Shown one piece after another: positions 25,414-34,526 of a stretch of DNA of 64,000 nucleotides. The translations under genes and the position numbers were made by a program. The DNA is from Brevundimonas guildfordensis (GTDB taxonomy: Bacteria > Pseudomonadota > Alphaproteobacteria > Caulobacterales > Caulobacteraceae). Under the pieces are notes generated by a model. The model was not told the DNA's origin. It worked only from the letters and a program-made list of their open reading frames with translations, and ran no database searches. The stretch spans positions 496,001 to 560,000 of the forward strand of contig NZ_JACSQU010000001.1 in NCBI RefSeq assembly GCF_014836405.1, in the 5' to 3' direction. The number at the start of each line of letters is the position of its first letter. Position 1 is the first letter of the stretch.

Positions 25414-26041
25414 TGACGCTCTGAAGCTTGACCTCAGCCCCCCGGTCGCCGCCGTTGGTGTCCGGGTGAAAACGTTTCAGCAGCTCATGATAGCGCGCTT
25501 TCACCGCCGCCTTATCGGCGCCCGGCTCCAGATTTAGGTCGGCCAGGGCGGCGCGTTCCAGCTTGCCCATGCGCTGCTCAGGGGCCTCGGCGACCGGCGC
25601 GTCCTGAGTGCGACGCCCGAACAGGCCGAAGCTGTCGCGCCAGGAACCGGCGCCCGCGTTGTTGTTCGTGCCGAATTTGGCGGCGAAGGCCGCAGCCTCG
25701 CGCGTCTGAGGGCCGGCCTTCATCTCCCAGGTCGGACGGCCGCCCGTCATGGCTTCGTTCTCCTGGGCCGCGCGGATCTGGCCTTCATTCATGCCGGCGT
25801 AGAAGTTCCAGCCCTTATTGTACTGGCCGGCGTGGCCCTGGCAGAAATTGTAGAACTCGTTGATCTGCTCGCGCGACTTGGGCGCCTTGGCCGTCGCTGG
25901 GCGCGAGCAGTCAGGCCACTCGCAGCGTTTCTCGCCGGGCTTCAGGTGCAGGACGTCGGCCTCGGCCTGTTCCTCCTCGGGCCGGGGCGGCTTCACACGG
26001 ATATCGGTGAAGCGAGGCTTGTATTGAAAAGACGCAGACAT
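25373..26041 (-). CDS. J-domain protein with an N-terminal Cys/His cluster
   Basis: 222 residues starting MSASFQYKPRFTDIRVKPP, a conserved opening among alphaproteobacterial homologues as I recall them. Residues C40, C45, C67 and H70 form a CxxxxC...CxxH pattern that could bind zinc. The C-terminal about 55 residues are a J-domain (LERAALADLNLEP..., HPD in KRFHPDTNGG), so the protein should stimulate a DnaK/Hsp70 ATPase. GGAGG is directly adjacent to the ATG with no spacer, which is unusual. Transcribed away from the BolA-like gene (45-base gap). Confidence 0.88.
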   Translation of the reverse strand: MSASFQYKPRFTDIRVKPPRPEEEQAEADVLHLKPGEKRCEWPDCSRPATAKAPKSREQINEFYNFCQGHAGQYNKGWNFYAGMNEGQIRAAQENEAMTGGRPTWEMKAGPQTREAAAFAAKFGTNNNAGAGSWRDSFGLFGRRTQDAPVAEAPEQRMGKLERAALADLNLEPGADKAAVKARYHELLKRFHPDTNGGDRGAEVKLQSVIKAWKTLKKAGYA

Positions 26042-26086
26042 CCTCCGAAGTGTAGGGCTGATTTGGACGGCTTCAAGGAATGACCG

Positions 26087-26386
26087 ATGTCTTATGGCCC
26101 CGTAGCGACGATTATCCGTGAAAAACTGACTGCGGCCTTCGCTCCGAGCGTGCTTGAGCTGGAAGACGACAGCTGGAAACATGCTGGTCACCATCATGAA
26201 GGCGGGATCGACGCCCACGACGGGGGGGAAAGTCACTTTCAGCTGAGGATCGTTTCCGCGGCATTTGAAGGACTGAACCGCGTCGCGCGTCAGCGGGCGG
26301 TGAATGCGGCGTTGAAGGCGGAGCTCGACGGCCCGGTCCACGCCCTATCCATCCGCGCTCAGACCCCCGGAGAGGCGGGAGCCTGA
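26087..26386 (+). CDS. BolA-family protein
   Basis: 99 residues with the BolA fold pattern: an N-terminal helix (IIREKLTAAFAPSVLELEDD), a His-rich loop (WKHAGHHHEGGIDAHDG) and the signature SHFQLRIVSAAFEGLNRVARQR. BolA proteins pair with monothiol glutaredoxins to handle iron-sulfur clusters and some act in transcription. The His-rich loop is longer than in E. coli BolA and fits the metal-binding role. It diverges from a J-domain gene, a pairing that recurs in Caulobacterales as far as I recall. Confidence 0.93.
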   Translation: MSYGPVATIIREKLTAAFAPSVLELEDDSWKHAGHHHEGGIDAHDGGESHFQLRIVSAAFEGLNRVARQRAVNAALKAELDGPVHALSIRAQTPGEAGA

Positions 26387-26491
26387 TATTCACCGATTTG
26401 GGATTACGTAGTTCTCCCCATTCACGACCTCTTAGAACATTTGGCCATAGCGTCCGCCCCCGAAGCATATTGCAGCGAGCGGGGGCGTCGC

Positions 26492-28297
26492 ATGGTGGGT
26501 TCCGAAGGCATAGGAAAGGGGCTTGAAGGCCAGGAGGCTGGTAGCGCCGCCCAGGCCCTGTCTGCGATTCTGCAGACCCACTATCTGCGCTATCTGATCA
26601 TCACCAGTTGGGCTGTGGGACTGATCGCCACAGTAGGCCTTCTGCATGGCCTGCTCTGGTTCGCCGGCACCCTGGCGGCGGGCGCCCTGCGCGGCGTCGT
26701 GGAAAAGCGGATCAGCCGCAGCCAGAACGCCGAAGCCGGCTGGGACCTGACCTTCCCGGTCGTTGGCGCCCTTACGACGGCGGCCTGGGCGGCCGCGCCG
26801 CTCATAGCCTGGTTCTCCGGCTCCCACTTCGGGCACGAACTCGCTATCGCGCTGCTGATCTCGGGCTATGTGCTCGTCTTCGCCCAACTGCGGAGTTCGC
26901 CAAAGCAGGCCATCGTGATTTCGTCGCCTTATGGGGTGGCGGCCGCCATCATCGCGGTGACCCTCATCGGCGATGTGGCTTTCTGGCCTTTCCTCATGCT
27001 GGCGCCGTTCACTGCCGCGTCCCTGTTCGTGCTCGTGACTATGACCATGCTGCGCGAGGAACGCATTCGCGCTTTCCAGGAGCATCAGGCGCATCTCATC
27101 GAGGAATTGGAGGCGGCCAGGGACAAGGCGAACGCAGCCAATGAAGCCAAATCCAACTTCCTGGGCGTCATCTCTCACGAACTACGCACGCCGATGAACG
27201 GGGTGCTGGGCGCGGCGCAGCTGTTGAGCGCGACGCGGCTGGATGGCGCCCAGCGCGAGTATCTGGCGATCATCCGCAACTCTGGCGACAATCTGCTGAG
27301 CCTGCTGAACGACATCCTCGACATGACCAAGATCGAGGCGGGACGCATGAATTTCGAGTCCATCGACATCCAGCTGGACGATCTTCATCGCCGCATCGTC
27401 GGACCGTTTGAGGCGCAGGCCGAAGCCAAGGGACTGCGGTTCGTTTCCGAGTTTGAAGGCGAAACGCCCGCCGTCGTGCGCGGCGACCCTCTGCGGGTCT
27501 GTCAGGTGGTGCAGAACCTGCTGTCCAACGCCGTGAAGTTCACGGAACGTGGCGAAATAAGATTTGTCACGCGCAGCCGCCGGATCTCCGAGCGTCGGGT
27601 CGCGTTCGAGTTCGCCGTGCACGACAGCGGCGCGGGGATTTCCGAAGACGATATGGACCAGCTGTTCCAGCCATTCACCCAGATCGATGCGTCGTCGACG
27701 CGACGGTTTGGCGGAACCGGCCTGGGCCTGACGATCTCGCGACGTTTGGCCAACATCATGGGCGGCGACATCACGGTGAATTCCCAGGTCGGCGAGGGCT
27801 CGGTTTTCACCTTCGCGGTCGAGGGCGAAGTCGTCCGCTGGGTGGATGAAGTTGCTCAGGCCGACGCTGACGCCGACTTGGTCGAACTTGATGGCATGAA
27901 GGTGCTGGTGGTCGAAGATCACCCGGTCAATCGCATGATCCTAGAGGCGTGGATGGGCTCGACCGGACGTCGCACCACGACGGCCGAGAACGGCCAGGAG
28001 GCGGTGGAAATCGCCCGCCATCAGGCTTTTGACCTGATCATTATGGACGTGAACATGCCGGTCATGGACGGCCTGACCGCCACCCGTCTGATCCGCGAGG
28101 GCGGCGCCAACGCCGAGACGCCTATCGTGGTGCTATCGGCGTCGGCCCGGAACGAAGACCACGAAGCCGGCCTGGCGGCCGGCGCCGACGCCTACCTGAA
28201 CAAGCCGATCGATTTCCGCAGTCTGGCCGGTCTTATGACCCAGGCCAAGGGCGGGCGGCCTGCGCTTCAACAGTTGGTCGGGAGCGAAGCCGCCTGA
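26492..28297 (+). CDS. Hybrid sensor histidine kinase with receiver domain
   Basis: ATG at 26492 is preferred over a TTG 51 bases upstream; 601 residues. The N-terminal 200 residues contain about six hydrophobic helices with no large periplasmic domain. A coiled segment leads to HisKA (phosphoacceptor His in SHELRTPMNGVLG, about residue 228), a HATPase domain (NLLSNAVKFTE, DSGAGISEDD, GGTGLGLTIS) and a C-terminal receiver domain (VLVVEDHPVNRM, phosphoacceptor Asp 519 in IIMDVNMPVMDG, Lys in LNKPID). It autophosphorylates and passes the phosphate to its own receiver; an external phosphotransferase is needed to go further. Signal unknown. No regulator gene is next to it. Confidence 0.93.
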   Translation: MVGSEGIGKGLEGQEAGSAAQALSAILQTHYLRYLIITSWAVGLIATVGLLHGLLWFAGTLAAGALRGVVEKRISRSQNAEAGWDLTFPVVGALTTAAWAAAPLIAWFSGSHFGHELAIALLISGYVLVFAQLRSSPKQAIVISSPYGVAAAIIAVTLIGDVAFWPFLMLAPFTAASLFVLVTMTMLREERIRAFQEHQAHLIEELEAARDKANAANEAKSNFLGVISHELRTPMNGVLGAAQLLSATRLDGAQREYLAIIRNSGDNLLSLLNDILDMTKIEAGRMNFESIDIQLDDLHRRIVGPFEAQAEAKGLRFVSEFEGETPAVVRGDPLRVCQVVQNLLSNAVKFTERGEIRFVTRSRRISERRVAFEFAVHDSGAGISEDDMDQLFQPFTQIDASSTRRFGGTGLGLTISRRLANIMGGDITVNSQVGEGSVFTFAVEGEVVRWVDEVAQADADADLVELDGMKVLVVEDHPVNRMILEAWMGSTGRRTTTAENGQEAVEIARHQAFDLIIMDVNMPVMDGLTATRLIREGGANAETPIVVLSASARNEDHEAGLAAGADAYLNKPIDFRSLAGLMTQAKGGRPALQQLVGSEAA

Positions 28298-28362
28298 CGG
28301 ATACGGAAACGCTTGCGAGGTTCGGCGTTCCGTAAGGCCACGACCGAATCTCAGGAGCCGAT

Positions 28363-30060
28363 TTGCGCCGTTTCGCCGAACTGCTTGATCGACTGTCGCT
28401 GACCGCGTCGCGCAAGGCGAAGCTGGTTCTCCTGCGTGATTACCTCCGGTCGACGCCCGATCCGGATCGGGGCTGGGCGCTGGCGGCGCTGACAGGTGAC
28501 CTGTCGTTCTCCGCAGCGAAGCCGGCCATGATCCGCAAGGCCGCTGAGGCGCGGGTCGATCCTGTGCTGTTCGGCTGGTCCTATGACTACGTGGGCGACC
28601 TTGCCGAGACGGTGGCTCTGATCTGGCCGTCCGATCCCGACCATCGGCCCAACCGCGAGCCGTCGCTGGGCGAGGTCGTGGACGCGCTGCAGGGCGCAGG
28701 CCGGCAAGAGGCGCCGCGCCTGATCGAAGGCTGGCTGAACGCGCTGGAGCCGAAGGGGCGCTGGGCGCTGTTGAAGTTGGTCACAGGCGGTCTGCGCGTC
28801 GGCGTATCGGCGCGTCTGGCGCGCACGGCCACAGCGATGATGCGGCCGGACGCCGTCAGCGAGCCCCCGACACCGGAAGGCGGCGAACAGGCCGCCGTCC
28901 TGCCGCCGATAGACGTCGCAGACATTGAAGAGATCTGGCATGGGCTGAGCGCGCCCTATGGCGACTTGTTCGCCTGGCTGGAGGGGCGGGGCGAACGCCC
29001 CAGCGCCGAGGCGCCCGGTCGCTTCCGTCCCGTCATGTTGGCGACCGCTCTGGATGAGGCGGTTGATCTGCCGCGTCTGGACCCGACGGATTTCCTCGCC
29101 GAGTGGAAATGGGACGGCGTGCGGGTCCAGGCTGTGCGCGAGGGAGGAGTGACGCGGCTGTATTCCCGCACCGGCGACGATATCTCGGCGGCCTTTCCCG
29201 ACGTCGTTCAGGCCTTGGCCTTTGAAGGCGCGGTGGATGGCGAGCTTCTGGTTGTGCGGGACGGCGCTGTCGCACCGTTCGGCGACTTGCAGCAACGGCT
29301 GAACCGCAAGACGGCCAGCGCGCGACTGGTGCAGGACTATCCGGCGGCCATCCTCGCCTACGACCTGCTTGCCGACGGCGAGCAGGACGTGCGTTCGCTG
29401 CCGTTGACCGAGCGCCGAGAGCGGCTCGAACAACTCGTGACGGGGCATACGGGCGACAGATTGGCGCTGTCAGAACTGCTGACGCACGCGACATGGGACG
29501 ATCTGGCGACCCTGCGGGCGGATCCGCCGGTCGGCGCCGCTGCCGAAGGCCTCATGCTGAAACGCCGCGACAGCGCCTATGTGGCTGGCCGCCCGAAGGG
29601 ACCGTGGTTTAAGTGGAAGCGCGATCCTCATGTCATCGACGCGGTGCTGATGTACGCCCAGCGGGGGCATGGGAAACGGTCCGGTTTCTACTCCGACTAC
29701 ACTTTCGGCGTCTGGACCGAGGAGGGCGCGCTGACGCCCGTCGGCAAGGCCTATTTCGGCTTCACCGACGAAGAGCTGAAACAGATCGACAAATTCGTGC
29801 GCGACCACACCACTGAGCGTTTCGGCCCCGTTCGGGCGGTTCGCGCCGAACGGGATTTCGGTCTGGTTCTGGAGATCGCCTTCGAGGGGCTTCAGCGCTC
29901 GACGCGGCATAAGTCCGGGGTCGCCATGCGCTTTCCGCGCGTCAGCCGTATCCGCTGGGACAAGCCGGCGCGTGAGGCGGATACGCTGGAAACCGTTCTC
30001 GACCTGCTGGATGCCATCGAGCGCGGCGGGGGGCGGGTGAGCGCAGTGGAAAAAGCTTGA
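28363..30060 (+). CDS. ATP-dependent DNA ligase (ligase-C-like)
   Basis: 565 residues from a TTG start with AGGAG upstream. The nucleotidyltransferase motif I is EWKWDG with adenylated Lys at about 249; later motifs include DGELLVVRDG, EGLMLKRRDS and FKWKR. The N-terminal 200 residues are the helical DNA-binding domain. This is the bacterial single-strand break repair ligase sometimes annotated as cisplatin-damage-response ligase. Its usual partners, a ligase-associated exonuclease, an Lhr-type helicase and the PdeM nuclease, are not adjacent here. NAD-dependent LigA is presumably elsewhere and remains the replicative enzyme. Confidence 0.93.
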   Translation: MRRFAELLDRLSLTASRKAKLVLLRDYLRSTPDPDRGWALAALTGDLSFSAAKPAMIRKAAEARVDPVLFGWSYDYVGDLAETVALIWPSDPDHRPNREPSLGEVVDALQGAGRQEAPRLIEGWLNALEPKGRWALLKLVTGGLRVGVSARLARTATAMMRPDAVSEPPTPEGGEQAAVLPPIDVADIEEIWHGLSAPYGDLFAWLEGRGERPSAEAPGRFRPVMLATALDEAVDLPRLDPTDFLAEWKWDGVRVQAVREGGVTRLYSRTGDDISAAFPDVVQALAFEGAVDGELLVVRDGAVAPFGDLQQRLNRKTASARLVQDYPAAILAYDLLADGEQDVRSLPLTERRERLEQLVTGHTGDRLALSELLTHATWDDLATLRADPPVGAAAEGLMLKRRDSAYVAGRPKGPWFKWKRDPHVIDAVLMYAQRGHGKRSGFYSDYTFGVWTEEGALTPVGKAYFGFTDEELKQIDKFVRDHTTERFGPVRAVRAERDFGLVLEIAFEGLQRSTRHKSGVAMRFPRVSRIRWDKPAREADTLETVLDLLDAIERGGGRVSAVEKA

Positions 30061-30104
30061 GCTTCAGGGCTTCCAATCGGCTCCACGTGCGTTAGACCCG
30101 GTCC

Positions 30105-31085
30105 ATGCTCTTGAATTTCCTGCATAGCCCCGTCGTGCTGTCCCAGCCTCTGGCTCAGGCGATGGCCGCAGGTGAGCAAAAGCTGAGCATCGACGCCGCC
30201 ATCCTGGCTAAGGCTATGGATATGCTTGGCGATTTTGCCGTCAACCTGGCCGTTGCGGCGATCATTTTCGTCCTGACGCTGCTCGCCGCGCGCTGGGCTT
30301 CGGGTGCGGCGCGAAAGATCCTGGGCCGGACGCGCCTGGTGCGCCGCGATCCCACGGTGCTGGCCTTTATGGTGCAGATCGTGCGGGTGGTGGTCATCAT
30401 CATCGGCATGATCGCCGTGCTGCAGCGCCTGGGCGTGCAGACGACCTCGATCATTGCTGTCCTGGGCGCCGCCTCGCTGGCGGTCGGCCTAGCCCTGCAA
30501 GGGACGTTGTCGAATGTGGCGGCGGGGGTGATGCTGCTGATCCTGCGTCCCTACCGCGTGGGCGAAGCTATCGACGTGGGCGGCGCCTCCGGCACGGTGC
30601 AGAAGCTTGATCTGTTCACCACCCAGCTGACCAACGCCAACAACCATAAGATCGTCATTCCTAACTCCAAGGTGCTGAGTGATGTGATCGTCAATGTGAC
30701 GGGGCAGCGGACGCGCCGCATCGAGATCCAGTTCACCGTCGGCTATGGCGATAACCTGAAGGACGCCTGTGGGGTTCTGGCGTCGGTCGCCAGGGTGAAC
30801 GACAGAGTCCTGAAGGATCCGGCGCCGTGGACCGGCGTCACGGGCCTGTTGGACAGCGCGGTCCAGATCACCCTCCACGCCTGGGTCAACAACGCCGACT
30901 GGTGGCAGACCCAGTCCGACCTGATGCAGGCCGGCAAGGAGGCCTTGGACGAGGCCGGTATCGAGATTCCCTTCCCGCATCAGGTCGAGGTGCCGGCGAA
31001 GGACGCCAGGTTTGCGCGGGTCGTCATGGCCCCGCTAGAAAACGATGCGGCTCAGGACGGACCGTCCGGCCGAGGGGGAGAGTGA
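30105..31085 (+). CDS. MscS-family mechanosensitive channel
   Basis: 326 residues. Two to three membrane helices precede the pore helix GAASLAVGLALQGTLSNVAAGV, the glycine/alanine-rich TM3 of MscS. The beta domain follows (RPYRVGEAIDVGGASGTVQKL, TNANNHKIVIPNSKVLSDVI) and an alpha/beta C-terminal domain ending PFPHQVEVPAK. It opens under membrane tension to release solutes. It overlaps no neighbour and is followed 3 bases later by the threonine aldolase gene, so the two may be cotranscribed. Confidence 0.94.
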   Translation: MLLNFLHSPVVLSQPLAQAMAAGEQKLSIDAAILAKAMDMLGDFAVNLAVAAIIFVLTLLAARWASGAARKILGRTRLVRRDPTVLAFMVQIVRVVVIIIGMIAVLQRLGVQTTSIIAVLGAASLAVGLALQGTLSNVAAGVMLLILRPYRVGEAIDVGGASGTVQKLDLFTTQLTNANNHKIVIPNSKVLSDVIVNVTGQRTRRIEIQFTVGYGDNLKDACGVLASVARVNDRVLKDPAPWTGVTGLLDSAVQITLHAWVNNADWWQTQSDLMQAGKEALDEAGIEIPFPHQVEVPAKDARFARVVMAPLENDAAQDGPSGRGGE

Positions 31086-31088
31086 CCC

Positions 31089-32105
31089 GTGCGTTTCGAT
31101 TTCGGTTCCGACAATACGGCGGGCATGGCTCCTTCGGCGCTTCAGAGCCTGATCGCGGCCAACACAGGCTTCGCGCGGGCCTATGGCTCTGATGAGACCT
31201 CCGCGCGAGCCGCCGACCTGATCCGTCAGACGCTGGACGCCGACGCCGAGGTGCGCTTCTTGTTCAGCGGCACCGCGGCAAACGCCATCGGCCTGTCGAT
31301 GCTGGCGCGCCCCTATGAGGCGGTGTTGGCCCACCACGCCGCCCATATCTGCACCGACGAGACCGGCGCGCCCGGCTTCTTCGGTCAGGGTGTCGGCCTG
31401 ATCGGTCTGCCCGGCTATTCGGGCAAGATCGACGTGGCGGCGCTGCACGCCGCGCTGGACGAGCCAGTAGTCGGCCACCGCCAGCCGGCCGCCGCGCTCA
31501 GCCTGACCCAGGCGACGGAGTATGGCGCCGTCTATTCGGAAGAAGAGCTTCGTCACCTGATCGAGCCGGCCAAACGCGCGGGGCTTGGCGTCCATATGGA
31601 CGGGGCGCGGCTGGCCAACGCCGTGGCGGCGGGCTTCGACCCCAAGAATATCGCGCGTCTCGGCGTGGATGTTCTGTCGTTCGGCGGCGCCAAGGCCGGC
31701 GCCCCCTGCGTCGAGGCCCTGGTGATCTTGGACAAGAGCCTGACGCGACGGATCGACAATCGGTTGAAGCAGGCCGGTCAGACGGCGTCCAAGGGACGGT
31801 TGCTGGCGGCGCCGCTGTTGGGCCTGCTGGAAAGCGATGACTGGCTGTCGGGCGCCGCCCACGCCAATCTGATGGCCCAGCGACTGGCTGACGGCATTGA
31901 AGCGAGGACGTCGTTCGTTCTCGCTCACCCCGTAGAATCCAACGCGGTTTTCGTGCGGATGCCGGACGAGGCGCATCAGGCGCTGAACGCCGCTGGTTGG
32001 GCCTGCTATCAGTTCGATGATGGTTCGGTGCGGTTCGTCTGTTCCTGGGCGACCGAAGAAGCGGCGGTGGACGCCCTCATCGACGCCGTGGCGAGCCTGA
32101 ACTGA
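31089..32105 (+). CDS. ltaE: Low-specificity threonine aldolase, PLP-dependent
   Basis: 338 residues from a GTG start. Fold type I PLP enzyme cleaving threonine to glycine and acetaldehyde. Motifs: FDFGSDNTAGM at the N-terminus, FLFSGTAANAIGL (phosphate cup), MDGARLANA (Asp contacting the pyridine nitrogen) and SFGGAKAGAP with the Schiff-base Lys near residue 202. The position and sequence suit the ltaE group rather than glycine hydroxymethyltransferase. Gene pair with mscS upstream (3-base gap); the ABC exporter gene follows after 50 bases. Confidence 0.92.
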   Translation: MRFDFGSDNTAGMAPSALQSLIAANTGFARAYGSDETSARAADLIRQTLDADAEVRFLFSGTAANAIGLSMLARPYEAVLAHHAAHICTDETGAPGFFGQGVGLIGLPGYSGKIDVAALHAALDEPVVGHRQPAAALSLTQATEYGAVYSEEELRHLIEPAKRAGLGVHMDGARLANAVAAGFDPKNIARLGVDVLSFGGAKAGAPCVEALVILDKSLTRRIDNRLKQAGQTASKGRLLAAPLLGLLESDDWLSGAAHANLMAQRLADGIEARTSFVLAHPVESNAVFVRMPDEAHQALNAAGWACYQFDDGSVRFVCSWATEEAAVDALIDAVASLN

Positions 32106-32155
32106 GGTGGCGGTCCGGTTCCGTCTCGATGGCATGACGACGGCGGAGCGCGGCG

Positions 32156-34042
32156 ATGCGAGGTGAACGCTCGGGACGGCGCGGCGATGTCGCGACCAAG
32201 GCCATGAATGCTGGGGTCGATGTCTCCCAGCAGGAGGCGCCGCCGACACTGGAGGCGCTGAAGAGCCTGATCGGCGTGGTGGCGCGGTCCGGCGCGCCGC
32301 AACTGCCTTGGCGGGTAACAGGCGCGATCCTGCTGACCCTGGCGGGCAAGGGGCTGGGCGTGCTGGCTCCGCTGGTGCTGGGCGCGGCGGTCAACCATCT
32401 GGCGGCGGATCAGGGCCCTGCGGCGTCCGTGGGGCTGGGCTTCGCGGCCTTCGCCGTGGGCTGGGCGTTGGTGCGTTTCCTGTCAGCGGCGACGCCCCAG
32501 TTGTCGGACGTCGTGTTCGCCCCCGTGCGGGCGGCGGCCCAGCGCAAGACGGCGGCCGAGACCTTCGCACACGCCCTCAGCCTGTCGCTCGATTTCCACC
32601 AGACCAAGCGGTCCGGCGCCCTGTCGCGGGTGATGGACCGTGGATCGCGCGCCGTCGATTTCCTGCTGCGCATCCTGATGTTCAACCTGGGACCGACGGT
32701 GCTGGAGCTGGTGCTGGCGGCGGCGGTGCTGGGCGGCAAATACGACTGGCGCTTCGGCGCGGTCGCTGTGGCCGTGGTGCTGGTTTATGCGGTCACGACC
32801 TTCGCTATGGCCAACTGGCGGCTGGAGCATCGGCGCGCCATGAACGCCGCCGACAGCGAGGCGGCGGGCCTGTCGGTCGACGCACTGCTGAACTATGAGA
32901 CGGTCAAGTCGTTCGGCGCCGAAAGCCGCGCGGCCGACGCCTATGACCGTTCCCTGTCGACCTATGTTCAGGCATCGCTGAAGGCGAACACCTCCCTGGC
33001 GGCGCTGAACCTGATCCAGGGCCTGATCATGAACGTCGGCCTAGGAGCCATGGCGGTCATGGCCGGGTTCGAGGCGGCGGCCGGACGCATGGGGCCGGGC
33101 GATGTGACGGCCGCCGTGCTGATCATGATCTCCCTCTATGCGCCGCTGAACATCCTGGGCTTCGCCTATCGAGAAATTCGCCAGTCCTTCATCGACATGG
33201 AGGAGATGCTGAAGGTGACGCGACAAGCGCCGCAGGTGGCCGACGCGCCCGACGCCGTCGCCCTGACCCGGCCTGAGAGCGGCTGCGGCGCCGAGATCGT
33301 CTTTGATCATGTGGGCTTCCGGCACGACGCGCGGGCGGCGGGGCTGGACGACGTCAGCTTCGCCACGCCCGCCGGCACGACAACCGCTTTGGTAGGGCCG
33401 TCCGGCGCCGGCAAGTCGACCATCGTCAAACTGGCTCTGCGCCTGCTGGACCCGCAGGAAGGCGCGGTGCTGATCGACGGGCGGGACGCACGCGGGTTGA
33501 CCCAGGCGTCGCTGCGTTCAGCGGTGGCGCTCGTGCCGCAGGACGTGGCCCTGTTCAACGACACCATCGCCGCCAACATCGCCTTCGCCCGTCCTGATGC
33601 GGACGAGGCGGCGATCTGGGCCGCCGCCGAGGGCGCCGAACTGGCCGACTTCATCCGCGGGCTGCCCGAGGGGATGGAGACCCGCGTCGGGGAGCGGGGT
33701 CTGAAGCTGTCCGGCGGCGAGCGTCAGCGGGTCGGCATCGCCCGCGCCCTGTTGGCCGATCCCTGCATCCTGATCCTGGACGAGGCGACCAGCGCTCTGG
33801 ACAGCCGCACTGAAGCGGCCATTCAGAAGACGCTGCGCAGGGCCAGGGCAGGGCGCACGACCCTGGTGGTGGCGCACCGCCTGTCCACCGTGGCCGACGC
33901 CGATCAGATCCTGGTGCTCAAGGCCGGCCGCATCGTCGAGCGCGGCGCGCATCATGAGCTGGTGGCGCGTCAGGGCGGTGAATATGCGGCCCTGTGGCGC
34001 AAGCAGACGCGCGGCGCCAGGACGCCGACGCCTCAGACCTGA
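32156..34042 (+). CDS. ATM1/HMT1-type ABC exporter (fused permease and ATPase)
   Basis: 628 residues, a half-transporter. Six membrane helices lie in the first 350 residues with the ATM1-type segment SVDALLNYETVKSFGAESR (glutathione-contacting region). The ATPase carries Walker A GPSGAGKST (about 413-421), signature LSGGERQR and Walker B ILILDEATSALD, with the H-loop VAHRLSTV. ATM1-type proteins export glutathione-linked sulfur or metal conjugates and link to iron-sulfur balance and metal tolerance. An alternative start is ATG 32204. Convergent with the gene ending at 34050. Confidence 0.93.
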   Translation: MRGERSGRRGDVATKAMNAGVDVSQQEAPPTLEALKSLIGVVARSGAPQLPWRVTGAILLTLAGKGLGVLAPLVLGAAVNHLAADQGPAASVGLGFAAFAVGWALVRFLSAATPQLSDVVFAPVRAAAQRKTAAETFAHALSLSLDFHQTKRSGALSRVMDRGSRAVDFLLRILMFNLGPTVLELVLAAAVLGGKYDWRFGAVAVAVVLVYAVTTFAMANWRLEHRRAMNAADSEAAGLSVDALLNYETVKSFGAESRAADAYDRSLSTYVQASLKANTSLAALNLIQGLIMNVGLGAMAVMAGFEAAAGRMGPGDVTAAVLIMISLYAPLNILGFAYREIRQSFIDMEEMLKVTRQAPQVADAPDAVALTRPESGCGAEIVFDHVGFRHDARAAGLDDVSFATPAGTTTALVGPSGAGKSTIVKLALRLLDPQEGAVLIDGRDARGLTQASLRSAVALVPQDVALFNDTIAANIAFARPDADEAAIWAAAEGAELADFIRGLPEGMETRVGERGLKLSGGERQRVGIARALLADPCILILDEATSALDSRTEAAIQKTLRRARAGRTTLVVAHRLSTVADADQILVLKAGRIVERGAHHELVARQGGEYAALWRKQTRGARTPTPQT

Positions 34043-34049
34043 TTCAGCT

Positions 34050-34526
34050 CTAGTCCTTGGCGCCGGGAACCTTGGCCTTCAGCACGTCCTTGAGGCTTTC
34101 CAGCACCTGAGCGCGCGCATCGTCGGCCTCGGTGGGGAGCGTCAGCAGCAGGCGCAGCGCCTGCGCGTGCACGGTGACGATTCGCCAGTCGAACGCCTGA
34201 TCTTCCGGCGCGGCGTCGATCAGGTCGCACAGGTTGGCGGCGGCGGTGCAGATGTCCCGCATCTCGAAGGGGCCGGCCGCATCGATCACGGCGCTGGACC
34301 GCCCATAGGCCTTATCCAGTGCGGCGGAGGCCTCGTCAGGACCGGAGGGAGGCGTCATGGCCGCCAAGGCAGAAACCTGTTCCTCGATGACCTGACGGCT
34401 GCGGGCCTCATATTCGGCCAGGTTGACGTGCGCCCGCTTCAGCGCCGTTCCGACACTCACGCCCCCAGGCTGGTCGATCAGGGTCGACAGGCGTGAGCGA
34501 CGGCGATTGTGCGTGATGATGGTCAT
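34050..34526 (-). CDS. Partner protein of the adjacent response regulator, unknown function
   Basis: The start at 34526 shares ATGA with the stop of the response regulator upstream, giving 158 residues. The product is largely helical (LKRAHVNLAEYEARSRQVIE, DEASAALDKAYG, AQALRLLLTLPTEADDARAQ) with no membrane segment. The tight 4-base overlap argues that it is made in fixed ratio with the regulator and may bind it or be its output or phosphate sink. I do not recognise the family. A histidine that could act like a phosphotransfer residue is not obvious (one His, in VTVHAQAL, is possible). Confidence 0.65.
   Translation of the reverse strand: MTIITHNRRRSRLSTLIDQPGGVSVGTALKRAHVNLAEYEARSRQVIEEQVSALAAMTPPSGPDEASAALDKAYGRSSAVIDAAGPFEMRDICTAAANLCDLIDAAPEDQAFDWRIVTVHAQALRLLLTLPTEADDARAQVLESLKDVLKAKVPGAKD

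Noticed and set aside
28298..28362. Alphaproteobacterial SOS box before the DNA ligase
   Set aside because: GTTC-N3-GTTC is present, but the expected spacing is seven bases.
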